DNA of 64,000 nt from Dendrobium chrysotoxum (lineage: Eukaryota; Streptophyta; Magnoliopsida; Asparagales; Orchidaceae). Under the pieces are notes generated by a model. That model was given only the letters and a program-made list of their open reading frames with translations. It had not been told where the DNA came from and did not search any database. Where the stretch lies: the NCBI GenBank assembly GCA_019925795.1, contig CM034312.1, positions 1,148,501 to 1,212,500 of the forward strand. The letters run 5' to 3'. Both the position numbers and the translations under genes were made by a program. Below are positions 1 through 11,702 of this stretch, in pieces (positions within the stretch are counted from its first letter, which is position 1; each line of letters starts with the position of its first letter).

Positions 1-2929
1 CCTTTGGTTGGAACATATAGACAGTGTCTGATAGATTTCCATGAAGGAAGGCATTTGCCACGTCAAGTTGTTGAACCTTCCAGTTGTTATGCAGAGCAAC
101 TGCAAGAAGGATGCGGATAGTAGGTAGTTTGGCTACGGGACTGAACTTCTCTGTATAGTCCAACCCGTACTCTTGACGATTGCCTTGTGCTACAAGACGT
201 GCCTTATGTTTAGCAATGGATCCATCAGCGTGAAATTTAGTGCGATAGGTCCATTTGCAGCCCAATGGAGAGGAATTGGGTGGACAGGGAACGAGACTCC
301 ACGTGCATTGTTGTTGTAAGGCAAAGAATTCTGATGCCATAGCTTGTCTCCATTCGGGATACCGACTGGCTTCCATATAGGTTGTAGGGTCGGACGGAGG
401 TGTAGGAGAAGATTGATGATGTAGTAGGTTCATGCCAAGACGAGGTTTAAGAGAGCCAGTTCTCTGCCTGGTGACCATGGGATGAACCGAAGTATATGAG
501 GATGACTTATCAGATTGTTGATTTAAAGACTGAGATATAGTCTGTGTGGGTGGATGAGGAGGCGGTTGAGGAATAGAAACGTGTGAGGAGTTTGTTAGAG
601 ATGGTGTTGGAGGCTGAATGAGAGACTTAGGAACCCTGGACGCAGATGCAGGTGTGAGAAAATATGGTGATGGAGTGGCAAGTTCAGGAGTAGTGTGAGA
701 AGATGTTGTGGAAAACGGGAAGGAAGTTTCGTCGAACGTGAGATGACGAGATATAACGATTTTGTTGGTGCTAGGATTGAGACATCTATAGCCTTTATAT
801 GTATCGGAATATCTGATGAAGATACATGTTTGGGCTTTAGGTTGGAGTTTGTGACGGGAGAAAGCAGGAGTGATAGGGAAGCATGTGCAACCGAAGGTGC
901 GCAAGTGATTGTACACAGGTTTTGTGTTGTGAAGCAATTCATATGGGGAGATGTTATGAGTGTTAAGAGATGGCATTCTATTTATGAGATATACAGACGT
1001 GAGAACAGTGTCAATGCAGTAATTATAAGGAACGGAAGCAGTATGAAGAAGCGTTCTGGTGGTTTCAATAATGTGCCGATGTTTGCGTTCCGCTATGCCA
1101 TTTTGTTCTGGCGTATACGGACATGAAATTTGGTGAGAGATCCTATGCGTTTGAAGAAATTCGATAAAAGTGTGGCTACTATATTTGCCGCCTCCATCGG
1201 TTCTTATTGATTTTATTTTTTTGGAAGTATAATTTTCAATATTAGCTTTAAATTTGAAAAAGATGCTAGCAACTTCAGATTTATTTCGCATAGGGAACAA
1301 CCAAGTAAATCGAGAAAAGTCATCAACGAATATAACGTAATACAGATAGCCATCATTAGAAACCACAGGAGCAGGTCCCCAGACATCAAGTGGATTAAAG
1401 AAAGAATAGAACTTGTTCTATTAGTAGATTTTTCAAAGGGAAGCTTATGTGCCTTTGATTTATTACATGAATGACAAGAAATGTGAGGTGCAGTAATATG
1501 AAGAAGAGGATTGCTCATTGCTATGCTAGTAAGTATTCTGTTGTTGGGATGTCCCAATCTTACGTGCCAGGGAATGACAGGAGTAGCAGTAGCTGATAAT
1601 GCTGTGTGAGAAGATAGCTGCGACGGAGTGCGAATGGAGTACAGACCATCAGAGCAGGGTCCTTGAAGAATTACATGATGAGTCGTCAAATCCTTTAGAT
1701 AGAAACCAGAAGGATAAAAAATGATGGATATATTGTTATCCTTTGTTAGCTGAGAAATAGATAACAGATTATATTTGAGAGATGGCGTGTGAAGAAGATT
1801 AGAAAGAGTGAGCTTACGAGAGGGAGTCGGCAGCAATCCCTTTCCCGAGTTTGTGATGCTTACCGAACTTCCGTCGCCTATTGTGATACCGTCGGAGCCG
1901 TGGTAGGGAGAGGAGATTGAGAGATTTTCCAAGGATGTAGTCATATGAGATGAGGCCCCGGAATCAAGAAACCATTCCGTATTGGAGGACGGAGAGCCAG
2001 CAAGAAGAGCTTTGTTCGTGGTTGTAGCCGACTTCGGTACGTATTGAGGATTGAGTCTGTGCCAGCAGTTGGAAGCAGCGTGACCCTTATTGAGACATAT
2101 TTGACAGATCGTTAGGTTTGTAGAGAGCTGATCTTTATGGGTCTGGCTAGCAACGAACGGGCAACCTCTGTTCCGGCGTCCGCGGCCACGGTTTGAAAAC
2201 AACGCGGTGTTGAGGTTTTCCGCAGGAAGCGAGCGGGCTGTATCGGACGCGAGGTGAATTTCTTCATTGATGAGTAATAGGTAGAGTTGATCAAGACTTA
2301 TAGGATGAAGCATGGTGCGGATGGAAGTTTTGAATGATTGATAGCTATTAGGAAGGCCACTGAGAATGTAAAGTATTATATCCTCAGTGTCGATGGTTGA
2401 ACCTGCAGCAGTTATTTGATCTACAAGGGATTTGATTTCAGTGAGATATTGAATCATAGTCGAGTTCTTGAGGGAAATGTGATGAAGTTCATTCTTGAGT
2501 TGAATGACTTTCGATCGATTGGTGGATTGAAACCTTGTTTCAAGAATCGACCAGATCTCCGAAGTGGAGTCAAGATTAACAATGTAGGGAAGAATAGTGG
2601 CAGAGATAGTGGAGCATATTGCTGCCACAAGATTTTGGTCATTCAAAAGCCATTGAGTATACTTAGCATTAGGAACAGTGGTGCCATTTGGTTGATGAAG
2701 AAGCTTTTTTGGAACAGGAAAAGAAGAGTCAAGAAATGTTTCAAATCCATTGGCACGACAGATTTTGAGAATCTGAGATCGCCATAGAGGGTAATTGTCG
2801 GTGGTGAGTGGAGTTTGCACGATATTCTTGAGATTAGAAAGAATGATTGAGCGTTGAGGGGATGGTGGGAGCTGCGAGATCCACAGACTCCAGTTGCTCG
2901 TCGATCTGCAAGGTGTTGGATGGCTCCAT
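1..2929 (-). pseudogene. copia gag-pol polyprotein remnant
   Basis: The likely start ATG is at 2929 (MEPSNT...). A one-base shift near 2840-2870 joins it to the main open frame, 2820 to 1213. That frame holds a UBN2-type gag (DNYPLWRSQIL near its start), a CX2CX4HX4C zinc knuckle (CQICLNKGHAASNC, near 2100), the aspartic protease motif LDSGASSHM (near 1950) and the GAG-pre-integrase HRLGH-like and CX2C zinc motifs (near 1450-1580). A frameshift near 1390-1400 interrupts the integrase core. RT resumes at about 480-1 with GCKWTYRTK, KARLVAQGNRQEYGLDY, FSPVAK and QLDVANAFLHG. The YVDD box and RNase H are beyond the window. It is a dead polyprotein, identified by motif order. Confidence 0.85.
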
Positions 2930-2961
2930 CGGAACGCAAGAACCCAGGAACAGCGACCTAT

Positions 2962-2971
2962 TCTGATACCA
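2962..2971 (-). other. primer-binding site (initiator tRNA-Met)
   Basis: The minus strand reads TGGTATCAGA directly next to the LTR end. This matches the complement of the 3' end of plant initiator tRNA-Met, the usual primer for copia reverse transcription. Confidence 0.75.
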
Positions 2972-3126
2972 TGTAGAAAAACAAGAACAGGAGAGACGGA
3001 AACAAAGTAAAGAAGAGGAAAGTGAAACTGTGTTATTGTCTTTGATCATTACATACATACAGCCGTAGCTATTTATAGAGAAGAGACCCAATAGGTTGAT
3101 GTCACGTATGGCAGTTACATGTAACA
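2972..3126 (-). repeat. 5' LTR of the copia element
   Basis: On the plus strand it begins TGTAGAAAAAC at 2972 and ends with GTAACA at 3126, so the minus-strand LTR runs TGTTAC...CTACA. The inner end is fixed by the adjacent primer-binding site. The outer end is the best TG/CA match but is not confirmed by a target duplication. Confidence 0.55.
3070..3079 (-). promoter_or_regulatory. TATA box of the copia LTR
   Basis: The minus strand reads CTATAAATAG inside the short LTR, about 100 bases upstream of the primer-binding site. This is the expected place for the LTR promoter. Confidence 0.5.
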
Positions 3127-3889
3127 CTATACAGAGGTTTATGTGGTCTTGTTATTATGCTCTAATAAAATACAGATTGCAAATATATATATATATATAT
3201 ATGACGAATTTTACTCAAATCGAGTAGCAAATAAATCGAGAATACAAAATTTCATCGAAATTAGTATACACGTGATCGAGAGCATGGAAATTAAGAGCAA
3301 CCATTTATTTTGTTTTTAAATGAAAAGCCCAAATAAGTTTCAGATTTCTATTTTAAGAGAGGTTGGGCATATTCATTTCATTTTATAAATAGATATAAAG
3401 AACTGAAAGGAAGGAATGTAAATGCACTTTGTTTACACACAACGTTCATGAGTCGTTGAAGTTCAAAAATTTATGAATTGATTAAAATACAAATGGGTAT
3501 ATGGAGATCCTCTTAAGAATAAAGGCCCATTGATAAAAATAATTTTTAGCATACACTCACATGTTTGAACTTTTTCAATTGTCCATAAAACCCATGTAGA
3601 TTAAATTATATGAATGCTTCGAGCATACCACCATTCACGATGTACATAGGTGCATGGACATTCTTATAATTTTTTTATAACTAAATACCATTTAATAAAA
3701 TAAATGGAGCATGAACTTGCATCAATATTCTCACAAAACAATTGACGAGGTGATTTGAACATGCATTTATACAAAAGTATCTCCAAATTTCTCATTCAAT
3801 ACATGATTTTGGAGAAAGAATAAATTAACTATTTTTTTTTTTTTTTGAAAACTTGTATAACTATACCCAATTTATTAGATTTTTTTTAG
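3127..3889. other. AT-rich spacer
   Basis: There is no gene. It contains a short TA run at about 3185-3202 and T-rich tracts near 3832-3846. No coding frame, terminal repeats or RNA gene could be recognised. Confidence 0.6.
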
Positions 3890-6800
3890 TCCTGGATGAG
3901 AAAAGTGGAGGGTTGCGTTAGGTAGTCGACAGCCAGCGTAAAACTTATCGAATAATAATGACATGAATCCTTTAAGAAATTGTGTTAATGCTAGGGTGTC
4001 CCCTGGAAGCGACGCGTTGTATGGCCTGAATACAGCGACAAGTGTGCAAGGGCCGCTGCACCGCCGCCCGGGTGCAGTGTTAAATAGGCAAGGGTTACCA
4101 CATCAAGGACGGATGTGGGCAAAGAAGCTAGTCCATAAAACTAAAATTAGGATAGGAACTTGGAATATAGGTTCCCTTACAGGAAAATTAATGGAATTAA
4201 TAGATATTATGATTCATAGGAAGATAAATATTCTGTGCATTCAGGAAACTAAATGGGTTGGAGAGAAGGCTAAGGAGATTGATAGTTTAGGATTTAAACT
4301 TTGGTATTCGGGTAGGAGTCGTACTAGAAATGGTGTAGGTGTGATTTTAGATAAGTGTTTGAAGGATAATGTTATAAATATTAATAGAATTGAAGATAGA
4401 ATTATAGCTTTAAAGATTGTTGTTGATGCTAAGATTGTTAACATTATAAGTGCTTATGCTCCTCAAGTGGGTTTGGATATGGATTCAAAATTAAAATTTT
4501 GGAATGACTTAGAAGAATTAATACAAAAGATACCTCTTGAAGAAAGAGTTTTTATTGGAGGAGATTTAAATGGACATGTTGGTAGAGAGGTAGATGATTT
4601 TAAAAGCATTCATGGTGGCCATGGGTTTGGAACGACAAATGAAGGTGGTAAGTCCATATTAGATTTTTGTTTAGCTTATGATTTTTTTAATTGCTAATAC
4701 ATTATTTAAGAAAAGGAATGAGCATCTCATTACTTATAAAAATGGATATAGTACAACTCAGATTGATTATTTTCTTATAAGGAAATTAGATCGTTTAGAT
4801 TGTAAAGATTGTAAAGTTATTCCGAGTGAAAACTTATGTACCCAACATCGTTTATTAGTTTTGGACTTGAAGATAATGGGGAAGAAATTAAAAAATAAAG
4901 TAAAATGTTTTCCTAGGATTAGATGGGGGCATTTAAAGAATATTAACAAAAATATTTTTGAGAGTAAGATTTTAGATCTTAAGCTTTTGTCTGTGCATGA
5001 GAATGCTAATGTTATGTGGGAAAAGTTGGTTAGTAATATTAGGAATATTGCAAAAGATGTGCTTGGAGTTTCAAAGGGAAAAGCTCCTAATAGTAAAAAT
5101 AGTTGGTGGTGGAATCCAAATGTGCAAGAAAAGATTAAAAATAAGAAGATTTGTTATAAAAATTAGTTTAATTGTAAAAATTCTGATAATTGGAAATTAT
5201 ATAAAGAGGCACGTAAGGAATCTAAGAAAGTAATATGTGATGCAAAGAGTTTAGCTTTTAGTGATTTATATAATAGATTAGATACTAAGGAGGGAGAAAG
5301 ATATATGTATAAGCTAGCCAAACAAAGAGATAGGAGTAGTAAGGATTTAGTTCAAGTGAAGTGTATTAAGGATGAAGATCAAAAAGTACTTTTTTTAGAA
5401 GATGATATTCAACAAAGGTGGATGAGATATTTTGCTAAACTTTTTAATGAAGAATGTGAAAATAAAATTGACTGTAGTGACCTTAGCACCTTAAATGAAA
5501 ATAAGGATTTCTATTTTTATCGGCGTATTAGTAAAATCGAAGTTAGAGAGGCTTTAAAGAAAATGAAGGGTGGAAAAGCTGTTGGACCTGGTGATATTCC
5601 AATAGAGGTGTGGAAATGCTTAGGAGATAAAGGAATTTTTTGGCTTACTAAACTTTTTAATACTGTTTTGAAGACTAAAAAGATGCCAGATGAGTGGAGA
5701 ATGAGTGTGTTAATCCCTATTTTTAAGAATAAAGGTGATGCACAAGATTGTGCGAATTATAGAGGAATTAAGTTAATGTGTCATACTTTAAAACTATGGG
5801 AACGAGTTATGGAGCATAGGTTGCGGCGTGATACTAATGTTTCTCAAAATCAATTTGGATTTATGCCGGGTAGGTCTACTATGGAAGCCATACATTTATT
5901 AAGAGGTTTGATGGAGAAATATAGAGAGAATAAGGAGGATTTACATATGATATTTATTGATTTAGAAAAAGCATATGATAAAGTTCCAAGAGAAGTGCTA
6001 TGGAGAGTTCTTGAAAAGAAAGAAGTTAATAACGCTTATATTCAAATCATTAAAGATATGCAGGAGCTATTACTTGTGTTCAAACACAAGGTGGTTTGAC
6101 CAAGTATTTTCCTATTTCGGTTGGATTGCACCAAGGATCAGCCTTAAGCCCATATCTTTTTGCTTTAGTCATCGATGTTCTCACTAGATATTTGCAAGAG
6201 GATGTACCTTGGTGTATGCTTTTTGCTGATGATATTCTTCTTGTTGATAAGACTAGAGAGGGAGTTGAAGGTAAACTAGAATTGTGGAGGTCAACCTTAG
6301 AGTCTAAAGGTTTTCGCTTGAGTAGATCTAAAACGGAATATATGGAGTGTAATTTTAGTAATAATAGACCTAGTGAGGGCATTGTGACTTTGGCCGATCA
6401 AGTCATTAATAAGAGTACACGTTTTTGATATCTTGGATCTATTGTTCAGAGTGATGGTGATATAGATGGGGATATTATCAGCAGAATCCAAGTTGGATGG
6501 TTGAAGTGGAGGAATGCATCGGGCTTATTGTGTGATAGAAAAGTACCCCTCAAACTTAATGGAAAATTCTATAAGATGGTGGTGAGACCTGCAATGCTTT
6601 ATGGTGCTGAATGTTGGCCATTAAAAGAGAAGCATAATTCTAAGTTAAGTGTTGCAGAGATGAGGATGCTCAGGTGGATGAGTGGCTTTACCCTTAGAGA
6701 TAGGATACGAAATGAGCATATTCGTGAAAAGGTTGGAGTAGCTCCAGTGGAAGATAAGATTAGAGAGAGTCGCCTTAGATGGTTTGGTCACGTAAAACGG

Positions 6801-7026
6801 CGGCCTCCCGATGACCCGGTTAGGAAAGTAGAGGTCTTAGATTTGACTTATGTTAAGAAAGGTAGAGGTAGACCTAAAAAGACTTGGTTAGAAAATATTA
6901 GAAATGATCTTTCTTTATTAGATTTAAACGAGAATTTGACTTTTAATAGGACACAATGGAGAAAAAGGATTCATGTAGCCGACCCCACGTAGTGGGATAA
7001 AGGCTTGATGTTGTTGTTGTTGTTGT
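3890..7026 (+). mobile_element. RTE-type non-LTR retrotransposon (LINE), broken
   Basis: A long element with an apurinic endonuclease followed by reverse transcriptase. It ends in GTGGGATAAAGGCTTGATG and a (GTT)n tail at about 7007-7026, the 3' signature of plant RTE LINEs. There is no LTR, and RNase H is absent, as in the RTE clade. The 5' end is placed at the start of the sequence leading into the endonuclease (CCTGGATGAG..., 3893). I could not find a convincing target duplication. Confidence 0.85.
3963..6992 (+). pseudogene. RTE endonuclease-reverse transcriptase ORF
   Basis: Endonuclease motifs are in order: GTWNIGSL (near 4160), IQETKWVG (near 4240), ISAYAPQVG (near 4450) and FIGGDLNGHVG (near 4555). 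RT motifs include NYRGIKLM (near 5757), QFGFMPGRST, FIDLEKAYDKVPR (near 5955), GLHQGSALSPYLFAL (near 6123) and the catalytic FADDILL (near 6223). The C-terminal RWFGHVKRR and GRGRPKKTW blocks are present. The frame is broken by a shift near 4690, a stop at 5164-5166, a shift near 6060-6096 and a stop near 6426. Catalytic residues are preserved, so it resembles a fairly recent copy disabled by small lesions rather than a very old one. Confidence 0.88.
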
Positions 7027-8099
7027 ATCAATAAACTTGGTAGCTTTTTTTGTTAACGATGCATAAGACCACCTAGTCATATTCTACACCATCTCCAAGG
7101 TCAACATGGATATTAAGGTGGTCAAGCTTCAGAGAAAACAAAAAGAAAGATGCAGCAAACGTTTGGTATATTAAACTCACCAGTACACTCAACTTTACAT
7201 GGCAGTGATACATTTCTCTTTTATGACAACTCGTATAATCTTGAGGGCTGGAGCCGGACGGCGTGGAGAGAAGCTGGCCCTTCTTGCGTGCAGCAAAAGC
7301 GGAGAAAAGGTGGCCGGCGACGGTTTGGAGGGCTGGACGTCGCGTATGCTGGCCGGAGTTGCTCGGAGCTAATGGCTCGATCGTCGGAGAGGAGACCCCC
7401 GCGAGTTGCTAGGCCTCCAAGAAGAGGAGCCCGAGACCTCAGAGAATTATATTTAAAGAATATAATATAATAATAATAAGATTTAAGTTAATTAATGTTT
7501 TATTATATATTCATATGTATTAAAATAATTTAAATAGTATTTAAATAATAATTTGAGTAATATTTAAATATTAATTTTAAGTAATGATTTAATTAAGTTT
7601 TAAATAATTATTAGCATAATGCTTGTATGATTATTTAAATAATATTCAAATGATATTTAAATAATAGTTAAATAGTGAGATCTGTTCAACATGCTCAACA
7701 CAACTCAAACAAAACTCGATCAAGGCATTGATGTGCTAATTTGAAAGGACCCGGCGATCTGGACGTGCCTACACAATCCGTTTCACAAAACGATGTCCTG
7801 ATCAAAAGATATTAAGCGCAGAATAAAGATGCGTGATAAAGGCCTAAACACGTGAAATCTGATCAAATCAGCATTGACTCGACCACATGCATTTTAGAAT
7901 GAAATAAGGGGCATGTGATCAAAAAGGAGTAATCCTAAGGCCGACGACGAATTGAGGTAAAAATGCATGATTTGACCATTCACCAAACGCAAAGCAATGC
8001 AACATACAAACAAGTGTATTACCTATGAAATTCGAGTGATAAGGCCATGCAAATGACCGATGCCAAAAAAGAGGTCAACATTCATCTTGGACAATAGGC
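7027..8099. other. spacer with a GC-rich patch and an AT-rich repetitive stretch
   Basis: Bases 7240-7440 are strikingly GC-rich for this region. They hold an open frame (7150-7470, 106 codons, arginine-rich) that matches no family I recognise and is probably chance. Bases 7450-7680 consist of loosely repeated TTTAAATAAT-like units. Nothing further is recognisable. Confidence 0.5.
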
Positions 8100-8793
8100 G
8101 ACGATAAATTATTGTCCCATGCATCATTCAGGTCGTATAGTACAATCGTCACCAATCGCCCTGTATGATTTGATTGAACAAATTAATCATAATTGTTCCC
8201 CTAATCACAAGATCAATTTAGGCTTGATTATCATATATCCTAGAATACGATGCATATCATACGGTACGATTAGAACAAAATTTGAATTGTATAATATTAC
8301 CTAAATTGTGATTGGCGGTTGTTTTGCTGATTAACTGATCGACATGTATGATATGGATCGTATAGTACGATGAGTTTAATCAATCTTACTTATCACAGGT
8401 GTTCTAATTAGGATTTTTTGGTTAACTGATCGTCCAGTATGATATAAATCATATTATATAATTAGTTTAGAGAACTCAACTTCTTCCTAACTCACTAACT
8501 CACCCCCTTGAGTGTGTGTGTCCAAGATTACTTAGCTTTATGATCCACCAAAATACATAATTGACTCAAGAAAGATAAAATGTATAAAAAGATTGAAAAT
8601 ACAGACTTTAATCCTCGTATACCCAAACTTGAGCTTATCGAGATTGCAAGTGAACAGTGGACTTGAAATGCTAGTGAGCAGGGCAAAAAACAGATATGCA
8701 ATAAATTCAATTATCAGGAGATAGCATAGTGAGAAATCCAATAATATTTGTTATCATCAAAATCACAAGACTTGGGTCCAGATTTGCAACAGG
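8100..8793 (-). repeat. relic LTR related to the Sirevirus-like copia LTRs at 45026 and 53259
   Basis: The reverse complement begins at 8793 with TGTTGCAAATC and a TTTTGATGATAA block. It then shows a TTGAGTCAA segment near 8559 and an ACACACACACTCAAGGGGG segment followed by GAGTTAGTGAGTTAG (8480-8520). The same blocks occur in the same order at the start of the two copia LTRs. Degenerate copies of the ATCGTCC/GGACGAT palindrome follow (for example GTATAGTACGATG near 8359). The 3' half is missing or too diverged to follow. Confidence 0.65.
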
Positions 8794-9496
8794 GAAAAGG
8801 ATCCAATGCTGTCAAGTTAATCAAACTCTAGATTTTTTGGGTTTTTTTTTTTTTTTTGGTTTTGTATTGCCATTTCTTCTTTTATAGTTAGGAGCTAAAA
8901 GATAGATAAATGTATTAAAGGATTACCTGACTATTGTAAATTAAATTATGAAAAATGAATATAGAAATATGTTTTGATAAAATTAATTTGTAGTGTCTTT
9001 CATTGGAATTATTAAAATTAATGGATAATTAGTAGCTCTGCAATAACTAAGAAAATAGAAAAGATACAATTCTTCTAATTTAGGCCTTGGGGCATAACGA
9101 CCTCTTTGGTACTACCTAAATTGCATACATCAATATGGCACCACTATATGGGCTAACTTAGAGATGACGACAACATTAGCAAACGACTTTAGTGAATCGC
9201 CACATAAAAGGCTATTACTCATAGCCCAATGCCACTAGGTTTCTTATTAGTTACTCCTTGGACTTATGCTCCCAGTAATTCTCAATAGTTTAACTTAGTT
9301 TACATCTAGAATTTTGATTGCTCAAATTGATCTAAATTTTAACTCTAATAATAATTTTCTTTCATGGATATTAATAAGGGGTATAAAATTCTTGTAAAAA
9401 ATTGATTGTCAACTTATTTGGGTTCTACTAATTGACAATTGTTAGAAGGTTTCTTACAAACAACACAAACTGAATGCATATTAGAAATGGAATTAG

Positions 9497-9557
<61 letters not shown>

Positions 9558-10639
9558 ACTCACACACAGTTAGATTTGATATGTAAAATAGGCTAAATAG
9601 AGATAAGATTGTTTGTGTGTACAACATGAAAAGACAAAAAATCATGAAGTCTTATAAAGAGTCTCCCTTCCATAAGTATCGAAGGTGTTTATCAAAGAAA
9701 GTAAAAGTAAAAGCAAGATGATATTGTTATACTCGATATTGGTAATGAAATAAAGCCAAGCATCAAACAATCCTCTTCTAGAAGATGACCTCCATATAAC
9801 TTAATCAAATTTAAGATTTTATGTATATTCTTTATCTTTATTAGATTCACATGAATAAAAAAATAAAAACTATGCTAAAATTAATAATTATGGCGAAAAG
9901 ATGTAAAAGTTTGTTTGATTTAACTTTTGAGCTTACCTATTAGTAAAATAAGAATGTAAGAACCAGTTGAATGATGATAGTGTATTATTATGTTACTTTT
10001 AGTAGCTACTTTTCCTTATGAATTTTGATAGAGAAAATAAAGGGCACAACTGATTCAATTTCGATCATATTTGTTGAATTTTTATTATAAATTCTAATAT
10101 TTAAATAAAAATTTGAAATATAAATGTATAAATAATTTTTTTAATTAAAGATTTACATGCATTACTTTTAAAATTATCTAATTAACTTATTGAAGATATA
10201 AATTTTATAATTTACTTAATATATATCTCTATTAACCGTATTTTATAGATGAAAGAAAGTTGTGTTGTGATCTCACTAGACAAGGGCATTGCGGACCACA
10301 GCCATGTGCAATTTATTGATGATAAAGAAAATGAGAGAGAGTCTTAATTAAATATCAAACTATTATTGTGAGCAACAATCCTGAAACCCATGACAAAGAA
10401 TATGAAGAGAAGAAGTTGGGACAAGATCTTGCTGAAAAAAGCATTGATGAGACTCACTAGGTGACTCTATATGACTAAAAAAAGTTGAGGAAGTCGTGAT
10501 GTGTAGGTATGACATCAAGTAAGTTAACAAAAAAGTGATACGGTTAATGTTAATGTTGGGTAAATAAATAAAAAAAATGTGATGTAAAATATGTATATGT
10601 ATACACACACACACACCACACACACCTATGATCTCAATA
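8794..10639. other. AT-rich spacer
   Basis: No gene or transposon terminus was recognised. It contains a T-rich run at 8835-8858, a GA microsatellite near 9500-9555 and a CA-rich run at 10600-10626. The short open frames here lack any family signature. Confidence 0.55.
9498..9555. repeat. (GA)n microsatellite
   Basis: An almost uninterrupted GAGA run of about 58 bases with one GATA interruption near its start. Confidence 0.95.
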
Positions 10640-10971
10640 GAGAAAGCAACAAACAAGCTCTCTACGGAGAAAACCCTAGCCATCCTTTTTTTTCTCTCGT
10701 TGGTTCCCTTGGCCTCCTCCCTTACCTCCGGCTATTCCTGAGGCACCCACCCACCTTCCTAGTGCATGAAATCCCCTCCTCCTCCACCTCACTCCCTCCC
10801 TAGTCCATATAACAAGGCCCTTCCCTTCATAAGATGCTTCTTTCAAGAGCTTTATATTCGTTTGATTTCCCCTCGATCCTCCAACACTAGGCCACCTCCT
10901 CCTCCCTTATTTCCTCCTCTTCTTTCGTTCTGAATTCTCAGCCTTCTAGCTCCCTTAACTGGAAATGTATT

Positions 10972-11697
10972 TTGACCTCTAAAAACCCTACTTCCTCTTC
11001 CTTCCCGGTCAACTATGTCCAACCATCTGATAATGTTATTCACTTCTCCGAGCAAGAGGTTGAAGAAGGTGCAAAGGAGTGGGGATGGTCTCTAGTTAGG
11101 CATGCTATAGATCATCGACCACACTACAAAGCGCTTCTTGGTGCCATTAAGAAAACCTGGCAGCTCAAGGGTAGTCTCTCCCTCCTCTCCATTAATGATG
11201 GCTTTTTTTTATTTAAGTTTTCTTCTCTAGATGATTTCAATATGGTCTAGACAGGAGGACTATGGTTTTTTTTTCTACAAACCTTTCGTTTTTAAGAAGT
11301 GCTATGTGGATTTCTTCCCTTAGTAAGATGAGTTTGCCTCTTTGTTGATTTGGATAAAAATACATAACTTTCTCCTATCATGATTTAATCCATTTGGAAT
11401 TTCTTAAAAAGTAAGTCTTGTTGGTTCACTCCTTTCCTTGGATAGTCTCACTGTAAGAAAAACTAGGCTCACGTTTGCTAGTATGTGTCCAAATTGATAA
11501 GTTTCCAAGCTTCCAAATGAGATAAGTGTTAATATTATCGAAAAATTGCATACCTTGAGAGTTCAGTATTTTTGGAAACCTTTGCCTAATCCTGGATGTG
11601 ATTCTCTTAATCATCTACAGTCTCTATGCCCATCCTTGCAATCCTCGACTCTATATACCCAACCTCCTCACTGACCTCTCTAGGGCAGAAGCAGGAG
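10972..11697 (+). pseudogene. L1 ORF1 remnant (DUF4283-like)
   Basis: The frame 10972-11250 contains the pattern W..LV..AI.HRPHYKALLGAIKKTW followed by FFLFKFSSLDDFNMV. This is characteristic of the DUF4283 region found in plant L1 ORF1 proteins, which bind the element's RNA. Homology continues with stops through a KCYVDFFP-like block and a LIWIKIHN block. It is cut at 11698 by a solo LTR and resumes at about 13672. Confidence 0.7.
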
Positions 11698-11702
11698 CCG
11701 GA

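Larger units (their letters stand above)
1..3126 (-). mobile_element. Ty1/copia retrotransposon, 5' LTR through part of RT (cut by window edge)
   Basis: Read on the minus strand, a short LTR (2972-3126) is followed by a primer-binding site, gag, protease, integrase and the first part of reverse transcriptase, which leaves the window at base 1. This domain order, with integrase before RT, is that of copia elements. The short LTR and the gag opening resemble the Ale/Retrofit lineage, which is an inference. The right-hand target duplication cannot be tested because the other LTR is outside the window. Frameshifts and stops show it is inactive. Confidence 0.85.

Noticed and set aside
7150..7470. 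106-codon arginine-rich frame
   Set aside because: It sits in a GC-rich patch, where open frames arise easily, and matches no family or exon structure.
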